A DNA stretch of 64,000 bases. Origin: Alistipes timonensis JC136. GTDB taxonomy: Bacteria; Bacteroidota; Bacteroidia; Bacteroidales; Rikenellaceae. The stretch is from contig NZ_FNRI01000004.1 in NCBI RefSeq assembly GCF_900107675.1, forward strand, positions 62,001-126,000. Direction: 5' to 3'. Under the pieces are notes generated by a model, which was not told the DNA's origin, searched no databases, and was given only the letters and a program-made list of their open reading frames with translations. The position numbers and the translations under genes are program-made. Of the stretch, positions 1 to 7,962 are shown piece by piece (the stretch's first letter is position 1; every line of letters starts with the position of its first letter).

Positions 1-61
1 GAAGCAGCAGGCCCCGGCGTGGGTCGTGCCCTTCGCCCGCAAGCGCATGGGGCTGATGTAA
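1..61 (+). CDS. C-terminal tail of an unidentified protein (partial)
   Basis: An open frame enters from the left edge and stops at TAA 59-61. The visible end reads KQQAPAWVVPFARKRMGLM. This is too short to assign to a family. A hairpin terminator follows about 25 bases later, which supports this being the true end of a transcribed gene. Confidence 0.5.
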   Translation, partial: KQQAPAWVVPFARKRMGLM

Positions 62-85
62 AAATGCGACGATCCGGATTTGTGT

Positions 86-111
86 ACAGGGCTTGCGGGT
101 CCTGTTTTTTT
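86..111 (+). terminator. Intrinsic terminator after the left-edge gene
   Basis: ACAGG (86-90) pairs with CCTGT (101-105) across a 10-base loop and is followed by a T run. It ends the partial gene at the window edge. Confidence 0.6.
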
Positions 112-612
112 ATGTTTTGTTCCGGGGCGATCCCGCCTTTCGGTCTTTCCGGCCGGGCCGAATAATTAAAATCTTTTAGTTTTATTTCAGGCGGGTTTAA
201 CGATTAACCGACAACGCTTTAGCCGTCGGGCGGGGCTCTCCTGCGGTCCGGGCCCGGGGTGGGCCGGTGCAGTCAAAGCGGGCGTTTCCCGTTTTAACTG
301 TGATGCTGTACACAGAAAATATCCGATTATTTCCCATTATTCTTCAGGCGTTTATCGTTTCCTATTACCGTTTGCTGGATGACGTTCCCTTGTCCTGACA
401 TCCCCTCTTTCCTGGACGTCATTACTCATTTTTGAGGCCGTAACGCCGGCTTTGTCCGCGTCAAACCGAAGCTAACATTCCAGGCACCATCTGCAAAACG
501 TGCCTCACCGTCTCCGCATTCCTGCGGGGCGCCTGTGGCACCATACCCGTCCGGATCGTTCGGAACCGCACCCGTCATACGAGTTTCTCAGCGCTTAATT
601 CATTGTCTTTTA
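112..612. other. Long intergenic region before the fimbrial locus
   Basis: No convincing coding frame is visible in about 500 bases. It contains an imperfect 12-base-pair hairpin (271-282 with 288-299, loop CGTTT, one mismatch) without a T tail. The length is large for this gene-dense window and it may hold regulatory sites for the sigma/fimbrial operon. Confidence 0.4.
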
Positions 613-620
613 TACCTTTG
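613..620 (+). promoter_or_regulatory. Candidate housekeeping -7 element (TAnnTTTG) upstream of the fimbrial sigma gene
   Basis: TACCTTTG matches the Bacteroidota -7 consensus exactly. The upstream -33 box is poor (TTTC near 584-587). If used, transcription would start near 627 and give a leader of about 140 bases before the sigma ATG at 767. Confidence 0.4.
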
Positions 621-717
621 TGCGCACCTGAAGTCACTTGTTGCGTAAGTGCCGTCGCCGGATATGAACGGGTACGGCCGCCCCCGTCATGTCCGGACCG
701 GACATTTTCTTCATTTT

Positions 718-748
718 TTCTTGGGACAAAACATCCCTGACCATCTCT
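718..748 (+). promoter_or_regulatory. Candidate ECF-sigma promoter P1 (autoregulatory)
   Basis: TTCTTGGGACAAAA (718-731), 12 bases, then TCTC (744-747), just before the sigma gene. The same boxes with exactly the same spacing recur at 3250-3279. The layout resembles ECF promoters, with a GGAAC-like -35 and a TCTC/GTCT-like -10. Self-activation of the sigma gene is inferred. Confidence 0.6.
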
Positions 749-766
749 ACACTAATAGAAGACAAT

Positions 767-1327
767 ATGGATCAACAATTTTGGAATTTGATCCGCGAGG
801 GCGATGAGCACGCCTTCAGGACACTATACAATCTGTATGAAAACAGATTATTCCGGTATGGAATGGGAATCGCGTATGACGAAGAGTTGATAAACCATGC
901 CATTCAAACGCTGTTTACCTATCTTTTCGAGCGTCGGAAAAGCATTTCCGTGCCTGTATCGCCGTTCGCCTACCTGGCCAGTTCGCTGCGCCGGCTCGTT
1001 CTGAAAGAGGCGGGAAAACGCCGGAACGACTGCCTGTCGATCGACGATGTGCAGGTCGCGGGTTATGATTTCGGCCTGGAGGTCGATGCCGAGGCCACGA
1101 TGGTCCGGGCGGAATGTACCGAGCAGACGGTCCGGGCCCTGCAGGGCGCCCTGAACGGACTTACGAATATGCAAAGAGAGATAATATACCTGAAATATTA
1201 CGAGGGATTGGACAACAAGAGCATTTCCGAAATCACGGGGTATGCCGACAAGACAATCCGCAATGTGGCCTCCACGGCACTTGCCCGCTTACGGAAAGAC
1301 AAGATGCTGGGCCGGGCGTACGGATGA
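767..1327 (+). CDS. ECF RNA polymerase sigma factor of the fimbrial locus
   Basis: This 186-residue protein has the two-part layout of Bacteroidota ECF (sigma-70 family) factors. Region 2 is near residues 20-85 (EHAFRTLYNLYENRLFRYG). Region 4 is near 130-180 (TNMQREIIYLKYYEGLDNKS then a helix-turn-helix ending in STALARLRKDK). I chose ATG 767 because MDQQFWNLIREGDEHAF is the usual N-terminus; the frame stays open upstream to 689, but that would place coding sequence over promoter P1. The anti-sigma gene follows after 53 bases. It is expected to recruit RNA polymerase to the two-box promoters at 718 and 3250 when released by FecR. The target promoters are inferred. Confidence 0.88.
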   Translation: MDQQFWNLIREGDEHAFRTLYNLYENRLFRYGMGIAYDEELINHAIQTLFTYLFERRKSISVPVSPFAYLASSLRRLVLKEAGKRRNDCLSIDDVQVAGYDFGLEVDAEATMVRAECTEQTVRALQGALNGLTNMQREIIYLKYYEGLDNKSISEITGYADKTIRNVASTALARLRKDKMLGRAYG

Positions 1328-1380
1328 TCGTTCCGGATATTTTTTGAATGGGCGTTGAATAAAACAGGAGGAAAAAGGAG

Positions 1381-2178
1381 ATGGAGCAAACTGATATGGA
1401 CGACTTGTTGTCGAAGATGGTATTGAAGACTCCGATCAACAGACACATGGAGGAGATCGGCGAGATTCTGGCCCGCAAACGCGCTGCCAGCCGCCGCCAT
1501 GAGACTTTTCGCCGCCGGCTGACGCAGTGGAGCGTGGCGGCTTCCATCGTCGTGATAACGGTGGTGAGCAGTCTGATTCACTTCTCGGAGACCTATTTCG
1601 AGAGCGGGGGACAAGAGCTGGTCCACCTGCTGCCCGACAACTCCGAGGTTATCGTCATGCCCGGTTCCCGGGTGTCGTACAACCGCTTTACCTGGCTTTT
1701 CAACCGACGTGTCACGCTCGAGGGCGAGGCCGTGTTTTCCGTCACGCACGGACCCCGCTTCAGCGTGGGGACCCGTTCGGGCGAGGTCGTCGTTCTGGGA
1801 ACGCGGTTCCGCGTGAAGCAGCAGGAATACGACCTGCTGGTCGTGTGCTACGAAGGATCGGTGCGGGTCGTCGTTCCCGTCGGGGAGTTGGTGCTGCAAC
1901 CCGGCCGGAAGGTCCTTTACGACTCGGCCGGCGTCCGGCTTTCGGACGTTTCCGAGCCGTTGCCGGCCGTCCTGTCGTTCAATGCCGTTCCGCTCGAGGA
2001 GGTCATCCGGAGCATCGAGGAGATTTTCGGCGTCACCGTGACCGGGCAGGAACCGTATGAGGCCATCGTATTCACCGGATTCATAACCACCTCCGATCTG
2101 GACGGGACGCTCGAGGCTGTTTTCCGGGCCTGCGGTATTCCCTACCGGGTTTCCGGGAATGAAATATCGCTGAAATGA
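1381..2178 (+). CDS. FecR-family anti-sigma factor
   Basis: This 265-residue protein has a short cytoplasmic N-terminus, one membrane segment near residues 48-66, a periplasmic FecR domain near 80-185 and a C-terminal DUF4974-like domain near 195-265. A purine-rich GGAGG-type ribosome site lies just before ATG 1381. FecR proteins hold an ECF sigma factor at the membrane and release it when the periplasmic domain touches an STN domain of an outer-membrane partner. The next gene encodes such an STN domain and overlaps this one by ATGA (2175-2178), so the two are probably co-translated. The cognate sigma gene lies directly upstream. Confidence 0.87.
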   Translation: MEQTDMDDLLSKMVLKTPINRHMEEIGEILARKRAASRRHETFRRRLTQWSVAASIVVITVVSSLIHFSETYFESGGQELVHLLPDNSEVIVMPGSRVSYNRFTWLFNRRVTLEGEAVFSVTHGPRFSVGTRSGEVVVLGTRFRVKQQEYDLLVVCYEGSVRVVVPVGELVLQPGRKVLYDSAGVRLSDVSEPLPAVLSFNAVPLEEVIRSIEEIFGVTVTGQEPYEAIVFTGFITTSDLDGTLEAVFRACGIPYRVSGNEISLK

Positions 2179-3212
2179 TGGGACGCCTGCTGTGTACGCT
2201 TGCGTTCGTGATCGTTTCGGCCGTGCCGGGTTCCGCCCTTTCGGCCCGGCCTGCAAACCTCACACACCTGCTGGAACGCCTTGCGGTCGAGCGGAATGTT
2301 CACATTGCTTTCAGCCATATGCTGACCGATCCCGTCGTCGTGCGGGACCCCTCGTCGGAGGGGGATGTCCCCGCCGTGCTGGAACGCTGGCTCGAAGGCA
2401 CGGACCTGCAGTTCAAACACCTGGGCGAAAACTACTACATATATAAGGGGTACCGGCAGGATACTTTGCCCGGAGTCTCGGCCGCACCTGTTTCCATGCC
2501 TGCCCCGGCGTTCGACCCGTTGCCGGTCGTCGCGCCCGTCCCGCTCCCGCAGTCTGTGCAGAGACGATTTTACGAATCCCTTCGGGCGGCCTCCGTGCCG
2601 TTGCCTGCTCCGCACTCCTCCTTTCGGCCCGTCCGGTTGGAGCCGGTTCCGATATTTCGCCCGGCGGCCGCCCTGCCGACGCCCGGAAGCGGGTATCTGC
2701 CGGCGTGGGCGGTCAAAACCAACCTGCTTTACGACGCGACCCGGACGCTGAACCTGGGCGTGGAGTTCGGCCTTACGCGCCGGTGGTCGCTGGACGTTTC
2801 GGGGAACTACAATCCGTGGACCTTTTCGGAGAACCGGAAGATGAAACACTGGCTCGTCCAGCCGGAGGTCCGCTGGTGGAGCTGCACCCGGTTTTCGGGG
2901 CACTTCGTGGGGTTCCACGCGCTCGGCGGCGGATACAACTGGGGCGGGATGCTGCCGTGGGGAATCCGTCCGGGCGCAGGGCTCCGCGGCCACCGCTATC
3001 AGGGCTGGCTCGCCGGCGCGGGCGTGAGCTACGGCTACCATTGGGTGCTGGGCAACCGCTGGGGCCTCGAGGCGACGGTCGGCGCGGGCTATGCCTACCT
3101 CGATTACGACAAATACCCGTGCGCCAAATGCGGCCGGAAGATCGGCAGCGAGACGCAGCACTACTTCGGCCCCACCAAAGCAGGTATCACGCTGATTTTC
3201 ATGGTGAAATAA
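2175..3212 (+). CDS. STN domain fused to DUF3575 outer-membrane protein
   Basis: This 345-residue protein has a signal peptide (about 1-24), then an STN-like domain near residues 27-95 (LLERLAVERNVHIAFSHML). A proline-rich linker follows near 100-175, then a C-terminal DUF3575 domain near 178-345 starting VKTNLLYDATRTLNLG. In cell-surface signalling the STN domain normally sits on a TonB-dependent receptor and contacts FecR. Here it sits on a small DUF3575 protein, a family often found beside FimA/Mfa1-type fimbrial genes and rich in alternating strands as in a beta-barrel. The FecR gene overlaps at the start codon. Its role as the signal donor for the upstream FecR/sigma pair is inferred. 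The DUF3575 half is nearly identical in DNA to the next gene. Confidence 0.78.
   Translation: MMGRLLCTLAFVIVSAVPGSALSARPANLTHLLERLAVERNVHIAFSHMLTDPVVVRDPSSEGDVPAVLERWLEGTDLQFKHLGENYYIYKGYRQDTLPGVSAAPVSMPAPAFDPLPVVAPVPLPQSVQRRFYESLRAASVPLPAPHSSFRPVRLEPVPIFRPAAALPTPGSGYLPAWAVKTNLLYDATRTLNLGVEFGLTRRWSLDVSGNYNPWTFSENRKMKHWLVQPEVRWWSCTRFSGHFVGFHALGGGYNWGGMLPWGIRPGAGLRGHRYQGWLAGAGVSYGYHWVLGNRWGLEATVGAGYAYLDYDKYPCAKCGRKIGSETQHYFGPTKAGITLIFMVK
2709..3206 (+). repeat. Copy 1 of a near-identical DUF3575-coding duplication
   Basis: This stretch is almost base-for-base the same as 3448-3969. The main difference is a short variable segment: WGIRPGAGLRG here against a longer WGFNTGRMFGSIRNENIRN there. Confidence 0.85.
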
Positions 3213-3249
3213 ATCTCAGTCCGAGTTCGCGCGGAAAATAGTCCTGAAA

Positions 3250-3280
3250 TTCTTGGGACAAAATCGGGATTGGCGTCTCT
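3250..3280 (+). promoter_or_regulatory. Candidate ECF-sigma promoter P2 for the fimbrial structural genes
   Basis: TTCTTGGGACAAAA (3250-3263), 12 bases, then TCTC (3276-3279). This is the same pair and spacing as at 718-747. It lies in the 160-base gap before the second DUF3575 gene and so would drive the structural genes. Confidence 0.62.
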
Positions 3281-3372
3281 TTACTTACAGAGCGACTTTT
3301 CCGGAAGACGGGTTTCCGCAGCGTGCGTTCGCACGTGGGATAAGAAGACGCAGTAAAACAATACGAGAAAAA

Positions 3373-3972
3373 ATGAGAAAAGCTTTGATGCTGGTCCTTG
3401 TGGCGATATGCTTCGGCTGTTACGGGTCGTATGCGCAGAAAGCGGCGGTCAAAACCAACCTGCTTTACGACGCGACCTCGACGCTGAATCTGGGCGTGGA
3501 GTTCGGCCTTGCGCGCCGGTGGACGCTGGACGTTTCGGGGAACTACAATCCGTGGACCTTTTCGGAGAACCGGAAGATGAAACACTGGCTCGTCCAGCCG
3601 GAGGTCCGCTGGTGGAGCTGCACCCGGTTTTCGGGGCACTTCGTGGGGCTCCACGCGCTCGGCGGCGGATACAACTGGGGCGGGATGCTGCCCTGGGGCT
3701 TCAACACGGGCAGGATGTTCGGTTCGATCCGCAACGAAAATATCCGCAACCACCGCTACGAAGGCTGGCTCGTCGGCGCGGGCGTGAGTTACGGCTACCA
3801 TTGGGTGCTGGGCAACCGCTGGGGCCTCGAGGCGACGGTCGGCGTGGGCTATGCCTACCTCGATTACGACAAGTACCCGTGCGCCAAATGCGGCCGGAAG
3901 ATCGGCAGCGAGACGCAGCATTACTTCGGCCCCACCAAAGCGGGGGTCACCCTGATATTCATGATCAAATAA
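3373..3972 (+). CDS. DUF3575 outer-membrane protein, stand-alone copy
   Basis: This 199-residue protein has a signal peptide MRKALMLVLVAICFGC...YAQ (about 1-22) followed directly by one DUF3575 domain. I chose ATG 3373 because it begins a clean signal peptide; the frame is open upstream, but that would run through promoter P2. It has the same CAKCGRK motif near its end as the previous protein. Family members occur with DUF3868 and fimbrillin genes, as here. It probably forms a small beta-barrel in the outer membrane. Its exact task in fimbriae is not known. Confidence 0.82.
   Translation: MRKALMLVLVAICFGCYGSYAQKAAVKTNLLYDATSTLNLGVEFGLARRWTLDVSGNYNPWTFSENRKMKHWLVQPEVRWWSCTRFSGHFVGLHALGGGYNWGGMLPWGFNTGRMFGSIRNENIRNHRYEGWLVGAGVSYGYHWVLGNRWGLEATVGVGYAYLDYDKYPCAKCGRKIGSETQHYFGPTKAGVTLIFMIK
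3448..3969 (+). repeat. Copy 2 of the DUF3575-coding duplication
   Basis: Partner of 2709-3206. The high DNA identity over about 500 bases, including silent sites, points to a recent duplication or gene conversion. Confidence 0.85.
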
Positions 3973-3988
3973 TTTGCACTTCCTGACT

Positions 3989-5530
3989 ATGAAAAAGATA
4001 CGCATGATCTTGTTGGCGGCATGTCCGGCACTGGCCTTCCCCTTTGCGGGCGGCATGGCCCAGGTGCGGCAGGGCAATGTCACCGTGCAGGTGAACGAAC
4101 TTGCCCAGCGCGGCGATTCGCTCTACGTCGATATGGCCGTGACGACCCGGGGACGCAGCGTCCCCTCGCGGATGAGCGCGGATTTCATCCCGGTGCTCGT
4201 CTCCGGTGAGCGTTCGCTGGCCCTGCCTGCCGTTTCGCTCATGGGACGCCGCAGCTATAAGAACCACCGCCGCGCAATGGCGCTGATGAGCGCCGGAGCG
4301 CGCGCGGCCTATGAAAAATCGGCCCCGTATTACGTGGTGCCGGATTACAAAGGCGACAGCCGGATGGACTACCGTCTGACGCTGCCTTACGAATCGTGGA
4401 TGTCCTCGGCACGGCTGAACCTGCAGCGGGACGACTGCGGCTGCGGCAAATCCGCCGTAACGGACGTGCGGCTGCTGGCCGGCAAGGTGGACCTGGAAGA
4501 GGTGATCGTCGTCGAACGCTACCTCGTCCAACCCCATCTGGCCTACGTACAGCCCGAAGCCGAGGCGGTGAAGAGCCGCGCCGAGCAGGGCGAGTCGTTC
4601 CTCGACTTTGCCGTCGGAAAAACCGTCATCAACCCCGAATTCGGCCGCAATGCCGCCGAGCTGGAGAAAATCCGCCGGATGATCGACCTCGTGCAGGGCG
4701 ACAAGGATGTGACGATCAACCGTATCTCCATCACGGGCTACGCCTCTCCCGAGGGTTCGCTGGCGATGAACGAACGCCTCTCCGAAGGGCGCGCGAAGGC
4801 CCTCCGGGACTATTTGCAGAGCCGTTATCCTGCGATTCCGGGATCGCTCTACTCGGTCCGCTTCGGCGGCGAGAACTGGGAGGACCTCGTGAAGGCGCTC
4901 CAGACCTCCGACATGCCCGACCGGCAGGCCGTGCTCGACATCATCGACCGCTATTCGATCACCGAGGGCCGCGAGGCGAAGCTGATGGCCCTGAAGGGCG
5001 GCGCTCCGTGGCGTTATATGCTGCGGGAGATGTTCCCCGCCCTGCGTAAAGTGACGGTCACGGTGGATTACGACGTGCGGAATTTCGACGTTGAAGAGGC
5101 GAAGACCGTGGTGAAAACCCGTCCCCAGAATCTCAGTCTGAACGAGCTCTATCTGGTCGCCAACACCTGCGAACCGGGTTCGGCGGATTTCAACAACCTG
5201 TTCGAGACGGCGGTGAGGCTCTATCCCGAGAGTGTGACCGCGACCGTTAACGCGGCCGTCGCGGCGCTGGAGCGGCGGGATTTCGTCGGCGCCGAAAGAT
5301 ACCTCCGGAGCGTGAAGTCCCCGGACCGGATTCCCGAATGCGACAATGCCTGGGGGCTGCTGCTGATGCTGCGCGACCAGGATTACGACCGCGCCGAGCC
5401 CTATTTCGAAGCCGCCCGGGCGGCGGGTCTGGAAGCCGCGCAGCGAAATCTCGCCGAGATCGCACGCCTGCGGGAAAACCTCGACCGGATACGCGAAGCC
5501 GAGCTGAAGAACCGCAAACACGGAAGATAG
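3989..5530 (+). CDS. DUF3868 / OmpA-like / TPR-like fimbrial accessory protein
   Basis: This 513-residue protein has a signal peptide (about 1-24), a DUF3868-type N-terminal region near 28-170, an OmpA-like region near 200-310 (ITGYASPEGS, then NERLSEGRAKALRDYL) and a helical TPR-like C-terminus near 395-500. OmpA-like domains bind peptidoglycan, and the SPEG motif is typical. It starts 16 bases after the DUF3575 gene, and DUF3575-DUF3868 pairs recur in Bacteroidales fimbrial loci. It may anchor the assembly machinery to the cell wall; this is inference. ATG 3989 gives the cleaner signal peptide compared with a possible TTG at 3974. Confidence 0.8.
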   Translation: MKKIRMILLAACPALAFPFAGGMAQVRQGNVTVQVNELAQRGDSLYVDMAVTTRGRSVPSRMSADFIPVLVSGERSLALPAVSLMGRRSYKNHRRAMALMSAGARAAYEKSAPYYVVPDYKGDSRMDYRLTLPYESWMSSARLNLQRDDCGCGKSAVTDVRLLAGKVDLEEVIVVERYLVQPHLAYVQPEAEAVKSRAEQGESFLDFAVGKTVINPEFGRNAAELEKIRRMIDLVQGDKDVTINRISITGYASPEGSLAMNERLSEGRAKALRDYLQSRYPAIPGSLYSVRFGGENWEDLVKALQTSDMPDRQAVLDIIDRYSITEGREAKLMALKGGAPWRYMLREMFPALRKVTVTVDYDVRNFDVEEAKTVVKTRPQNLSLNELYLVANTCEPGSADFNNLFETAVRLYPESVTATVNAAVAALERRDFVGAERYLRSVKSPDRIPECDNAWGLLLMLRDQDYDRAEPYFEAARAAGLEAAQRNLAEIARLRENLDRIREAELKNRKHGR

Positions 5531-5580
5531 AGAACCCAAATAGTGAAAACGCCTTATTTATCAATAAAAAATTCAAAACT

Positions 5581-6702
5581 ATGAAGATGAAAACTGTTTT
5601 TGTCGCCTCTCTGGCGGCGATGGCTCTGGCTGCATGCAGCAAGGACGCCGATTCGGGGGCTCCGGCTCCCGCCGCGAAGACCAACTTCGCAGTCTCCCTC
5701 CCGGGCAATCTGGAGACCTATGCGGTCGAGGACCCGCAGGCCGCAGGCCAAATCACGCCCTATTACGACAATGTGACCGTTTATCTGGTCGATGCCGGTG
5801 AGAATGCAGTGGGCTATGCGTGGACCGATGCCGAAATCAAGGCCCGGCAGAAGCGTTTCGAGCAGATCGTCGAGCCGACTTTGGTCGGAGTCATTGTAAA
5901 CTCGGGCGACGTGATGCTGCCGACGGGGGCGATTTCGCTCGCCGATCTCAATGTGGTCATGCAAACACTGGCGGTCGCCGATCAGAACAAGCCGATCAAA
6001 ACCCTTGCGGCCGAGGATGCCAAGGGCAATGCCGCCGGGGATTACCTTCCCATACAGCAGGTGATCCTCATGGGCCAGCAGACGACCTTCACGGACGAGA
6101 CTTCCGATGACGGCCATACGCTGAAGAAAGCTGCTGTGGAGCTCGAATCGCTGGCAGCGCGTTTCGAGGTGGGCACCGTAAAGCCGGGTACCGGTCTGGA
6201 TGCGCTGACCGTCGAGGCCGTCTACATCAACAATTTCCACAACAATTACGGCGGTTCCGCCACCACGTCCTATACCGAGGCTTCCTGGCCGTCGACTTAT
6301 GCCCCCTCGTGGGCGACCGACGCCTACAACGCGGCCGTGACTTCCACGGACGGAACGAAGGTGTATGCTTATCAGGTATTTGCGAGCAATCTGATTCCCC
6401 ACATCGTCTATAAAGTGAGCGGCACGGTTTCGGCCGGCTATAAACTCGCCGACGGCACGGGTGATGCGGACAATCCGACTCCCTTCACCGGTAAGTTTAT
6501 CACGGTCAAAGGTTTCAAGGAGAATGGGGTTACTCTCAGATCTATCGCGCCGCACAAGATTTACAAGATGGGGCTGGACGGTAGCGGCATCGAGATCACT
6601 CCCGACAAGATCACCGACAAGCCCGAGAAGAACAAGATCGACTTGGTCGTTGCCATCACGGTTGCCGATTGGACGACAGCCAACGTCATCCCCGAAATTT
6701 AA
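5581..6702 (+). CDS. Fimbrillin-type lipoprotein, paralog 1
   Basis: This 373-residue protein has a signal peptide with lipobox LAAC (Cys19). The body resembles the FimA/Mfa1 fimbrillin superfamily: VSLPGNLETYAVED, then YDNVTVYLVDA, a KARQKRFEQ segment (residues 87-95), and an immunoglobulin-like C-terminal half ending in WTTANVIPEI. In characterised relatives the precursor is exported as a lipoprotein and cut by an Arg-specific protease at the surface before polymerising by strand exchange. The dibasic segment could be a cut site, but that is a guess. A terminator follows the stop, and a close paralog follows the terminator. Confidence 0.78.
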   Translation: MKMKTVFVASLAAMALAACSKDADSGAPAPAAKTNFAVSLPGNLETYAVEDPQAAGQITPYYDNVTVYLVDAGENAVGYAWTDAEIKARQKRFEQIVEPTLVGVIVNSGDVMLPTGAISLADLNVVMQTLAVADQNKPIKTLAAEDAKGNAAGDYLPIQQVILMGQQTTFTDETSDDGHTLKKAAVELESLAARFEVGTVKPGTGLDALTVEAVYINNFHNNYGGSATTSYTEASWPSTYAPSWATDAYNAAVTSTDGTKVYAYQVFASNLIPHIVYKVSGTVSAGYKLADGTGDADNPTPFTGKFITVKGFKENGVTLRSIAPHKIYKMGLDGSGIEITPDKITDKPEKNKIDLVVAITVADWTTANVIPEI

Positions 6703-6718
6703 GTTTTTCCGAATCACC

Positions 6719-6752
6719 CCGGGGGAGGGGAAATCCTCTCCCCCGGATTTTT
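6719..6752 (+). terminator. Intercistronic terminator after fimbrillin 1
   Basis: CCGGGGGAG pairs with CTCCCCCGG (ending 6746) and is followed by a T run. It lies between two co-directional fimbrillin genes, so partial read-through would set relative amounts of the subunits. Confidence 0.75.
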
Positions 6753-6764
6753 ACTGAATGATCC

Positions 6765-7898
6765 ATGAAAAAAATGCATAAAATCCTCTGCGTCCTGACC
6801 GCGCTGGTCCTGCTGGCAGCTTGTGACAAAGATGCCGAACAGGGCGGCATGCCCGCCGCCGGCAAGACCAATTTCGAGGTCTCTCTTCCGGCCGCTTTGG
6901 AAACTTACGCGGTCGAAGACCCGCAGGCCGCAAATGCAATCACTCCGTTCTACGACAACGTTACGGTTTATCTGGCGGATGCCGGCGGCAATGTGACACA
7001 CTACGCCTGGACCGACGCCGAAATCAAGGCGAAGCAGAAGCGTTTCGAGCAAGTCACGGAACCGGCGCAGGTGCTCGTTATCGTGAATTCGGGAAGCGTC
7101 GTCCTGCCGACTGGAACCGTTCCCCTCAGCGAGCTTACGGCCGCAATGATGAGAAGCAGCGTGGCGGACCAGAACCAGGCTGCCAGAACCCTTGCGAACG
7201 AGGATGCCAAAGGCAATGCCGCCGGCACTTACAACTCCGTGCAGCAGGTGATGCTCGCCGGCGACCAGTCGGTCTTCACGACGGAAACGGCTGATGACGG
7301 CCACACGCTGAAGAAGGCGTCCGTGGAACTCAGCTCGATCGTATCCCGCTTTGAGATCGGAACCGTGAAAAAAGGGACGGGACTGGACGTCCTGACCATC
7401 GAAGCTGTTTACGTCAATAATTTCCTGAACTTCAACGGCGGCATCTACAATAGCACCGTCCAGAACTACGACGAATCCACCTGGCCTGCAACGTTCACTC
7501 CCGCCTGGGCGACCGACGGCTACAATGCGGCCGTGACCTCCGCTGCCGGGACGAAAGTTTATGCTTATCAGGTTTTCAGCGGCAGCGTGGTTCCCCATAT
7601 CATTTACAAGGTGAGCGGGACGGTTTCAGCCGGTTACAAACTTGCCGACGGCACGGGCGATGCGGATAATCCGACCTCCTTCACCGGGAAGTACATCACG
7701 GTGAAAGGCTTCCGTGAAAACGGCACGCTGCTCTCATCCACCATGTCCCACAAGATCTACAAGATGGGTCTGGAGAACGGCGGTATCGAGATCACCCCCG
7801 ACAAGATCACCGATAAGCCCGAGAAGGACAAGATGGACCTGATCGTAGGCATCACCATCGCCGACTGGACGACAGCCAACGTCACCCCCGAAATTTAA
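6765..7898 (+). CDS. Fimbrillin-type lipoprotein, paralog 2
   Basis: This 377-residue protein has a signal peptide with lipobox LAAC (Cys20). It is colinear with the preceding fimbrillin throughout: VSLPAALETYAVEDPQAA, YDNVTVYLADA, KAKQKRFEQ, and the end WTTANVTPEI. Differences cluster in the middle and in surface-like loops, for example NFNGGIYNSTVQNY against NNYGGSATTSYTEA. This suggests duplication followed by antigenic or functional divergence. It is probably a second structural pilin or a variant shaft subunit. A terminator follows its stop. Confidence 0.78.
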   Translation: MKKMHKILCVLTALVLLAACDKDAEQGGMPAAGKTNFEVSLPAALETYAVEDPQAANAITPFYDNVTVYLADAGGNVTHYAWTDAEIKAKQKRFEQVTEPAQVLVIVNSGSVVLPTGTVPLSELTAAMMRSSVADQNQAARTLANEDAKGNAAGTYNSVQQVMLAGDQSVFTTETADDGHTLKKASVELSSIVSRFEIGTVKKGTGLDVLTIEAVYVNNFLNFNGGIYNSTVQNYDESTWPATFTPAWATDGYNAAVTSAAGTKVYAYQVFSGSVVPHIIYKVSGTVSAGYKLADGTGDADNPTSFTGKYITVKGFRENGTLLSSTMSHKIYKMGLENGGIEITPDKITDKPEKDKMDLIVGITIADWTTANVTPEI

Positions 7899-7913
7899 GT
7901 TTTGCCGAATTAC

Positions 7914-7945
7914 CCGGAGGGGAGGGCTTCTTCCCTCCGGTTTTT
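7914..7945 (+). terminator. Intercistronic terminator after fimbrillin 2
   Basis: CCGGAGGG (7914-7921) pairs with CCCTCCGG (7933-7940) and is followed by TTTTT. It separates the abundant-type subunits from the downstream minor subunits. Confidence 0.78.
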
Positions 7946-7962
7946 ACCCCAAAAAGCAACAC

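Noticed and set aside
689..766. A longer N-terminus for the fimbrial sigma factor
   Set aside because: The extra 26 residues do not resemble sigma factors, and the segment contains the promoter boxes shared with 3250-3279.
2175..3972. The DUF3575 duplication, considered as an insertion element or assembly error
   Set aside because: No transposase or flanking inverted repeats are present. The two copies differ in a variable segment and in their upstream parts, so they are two real genes.
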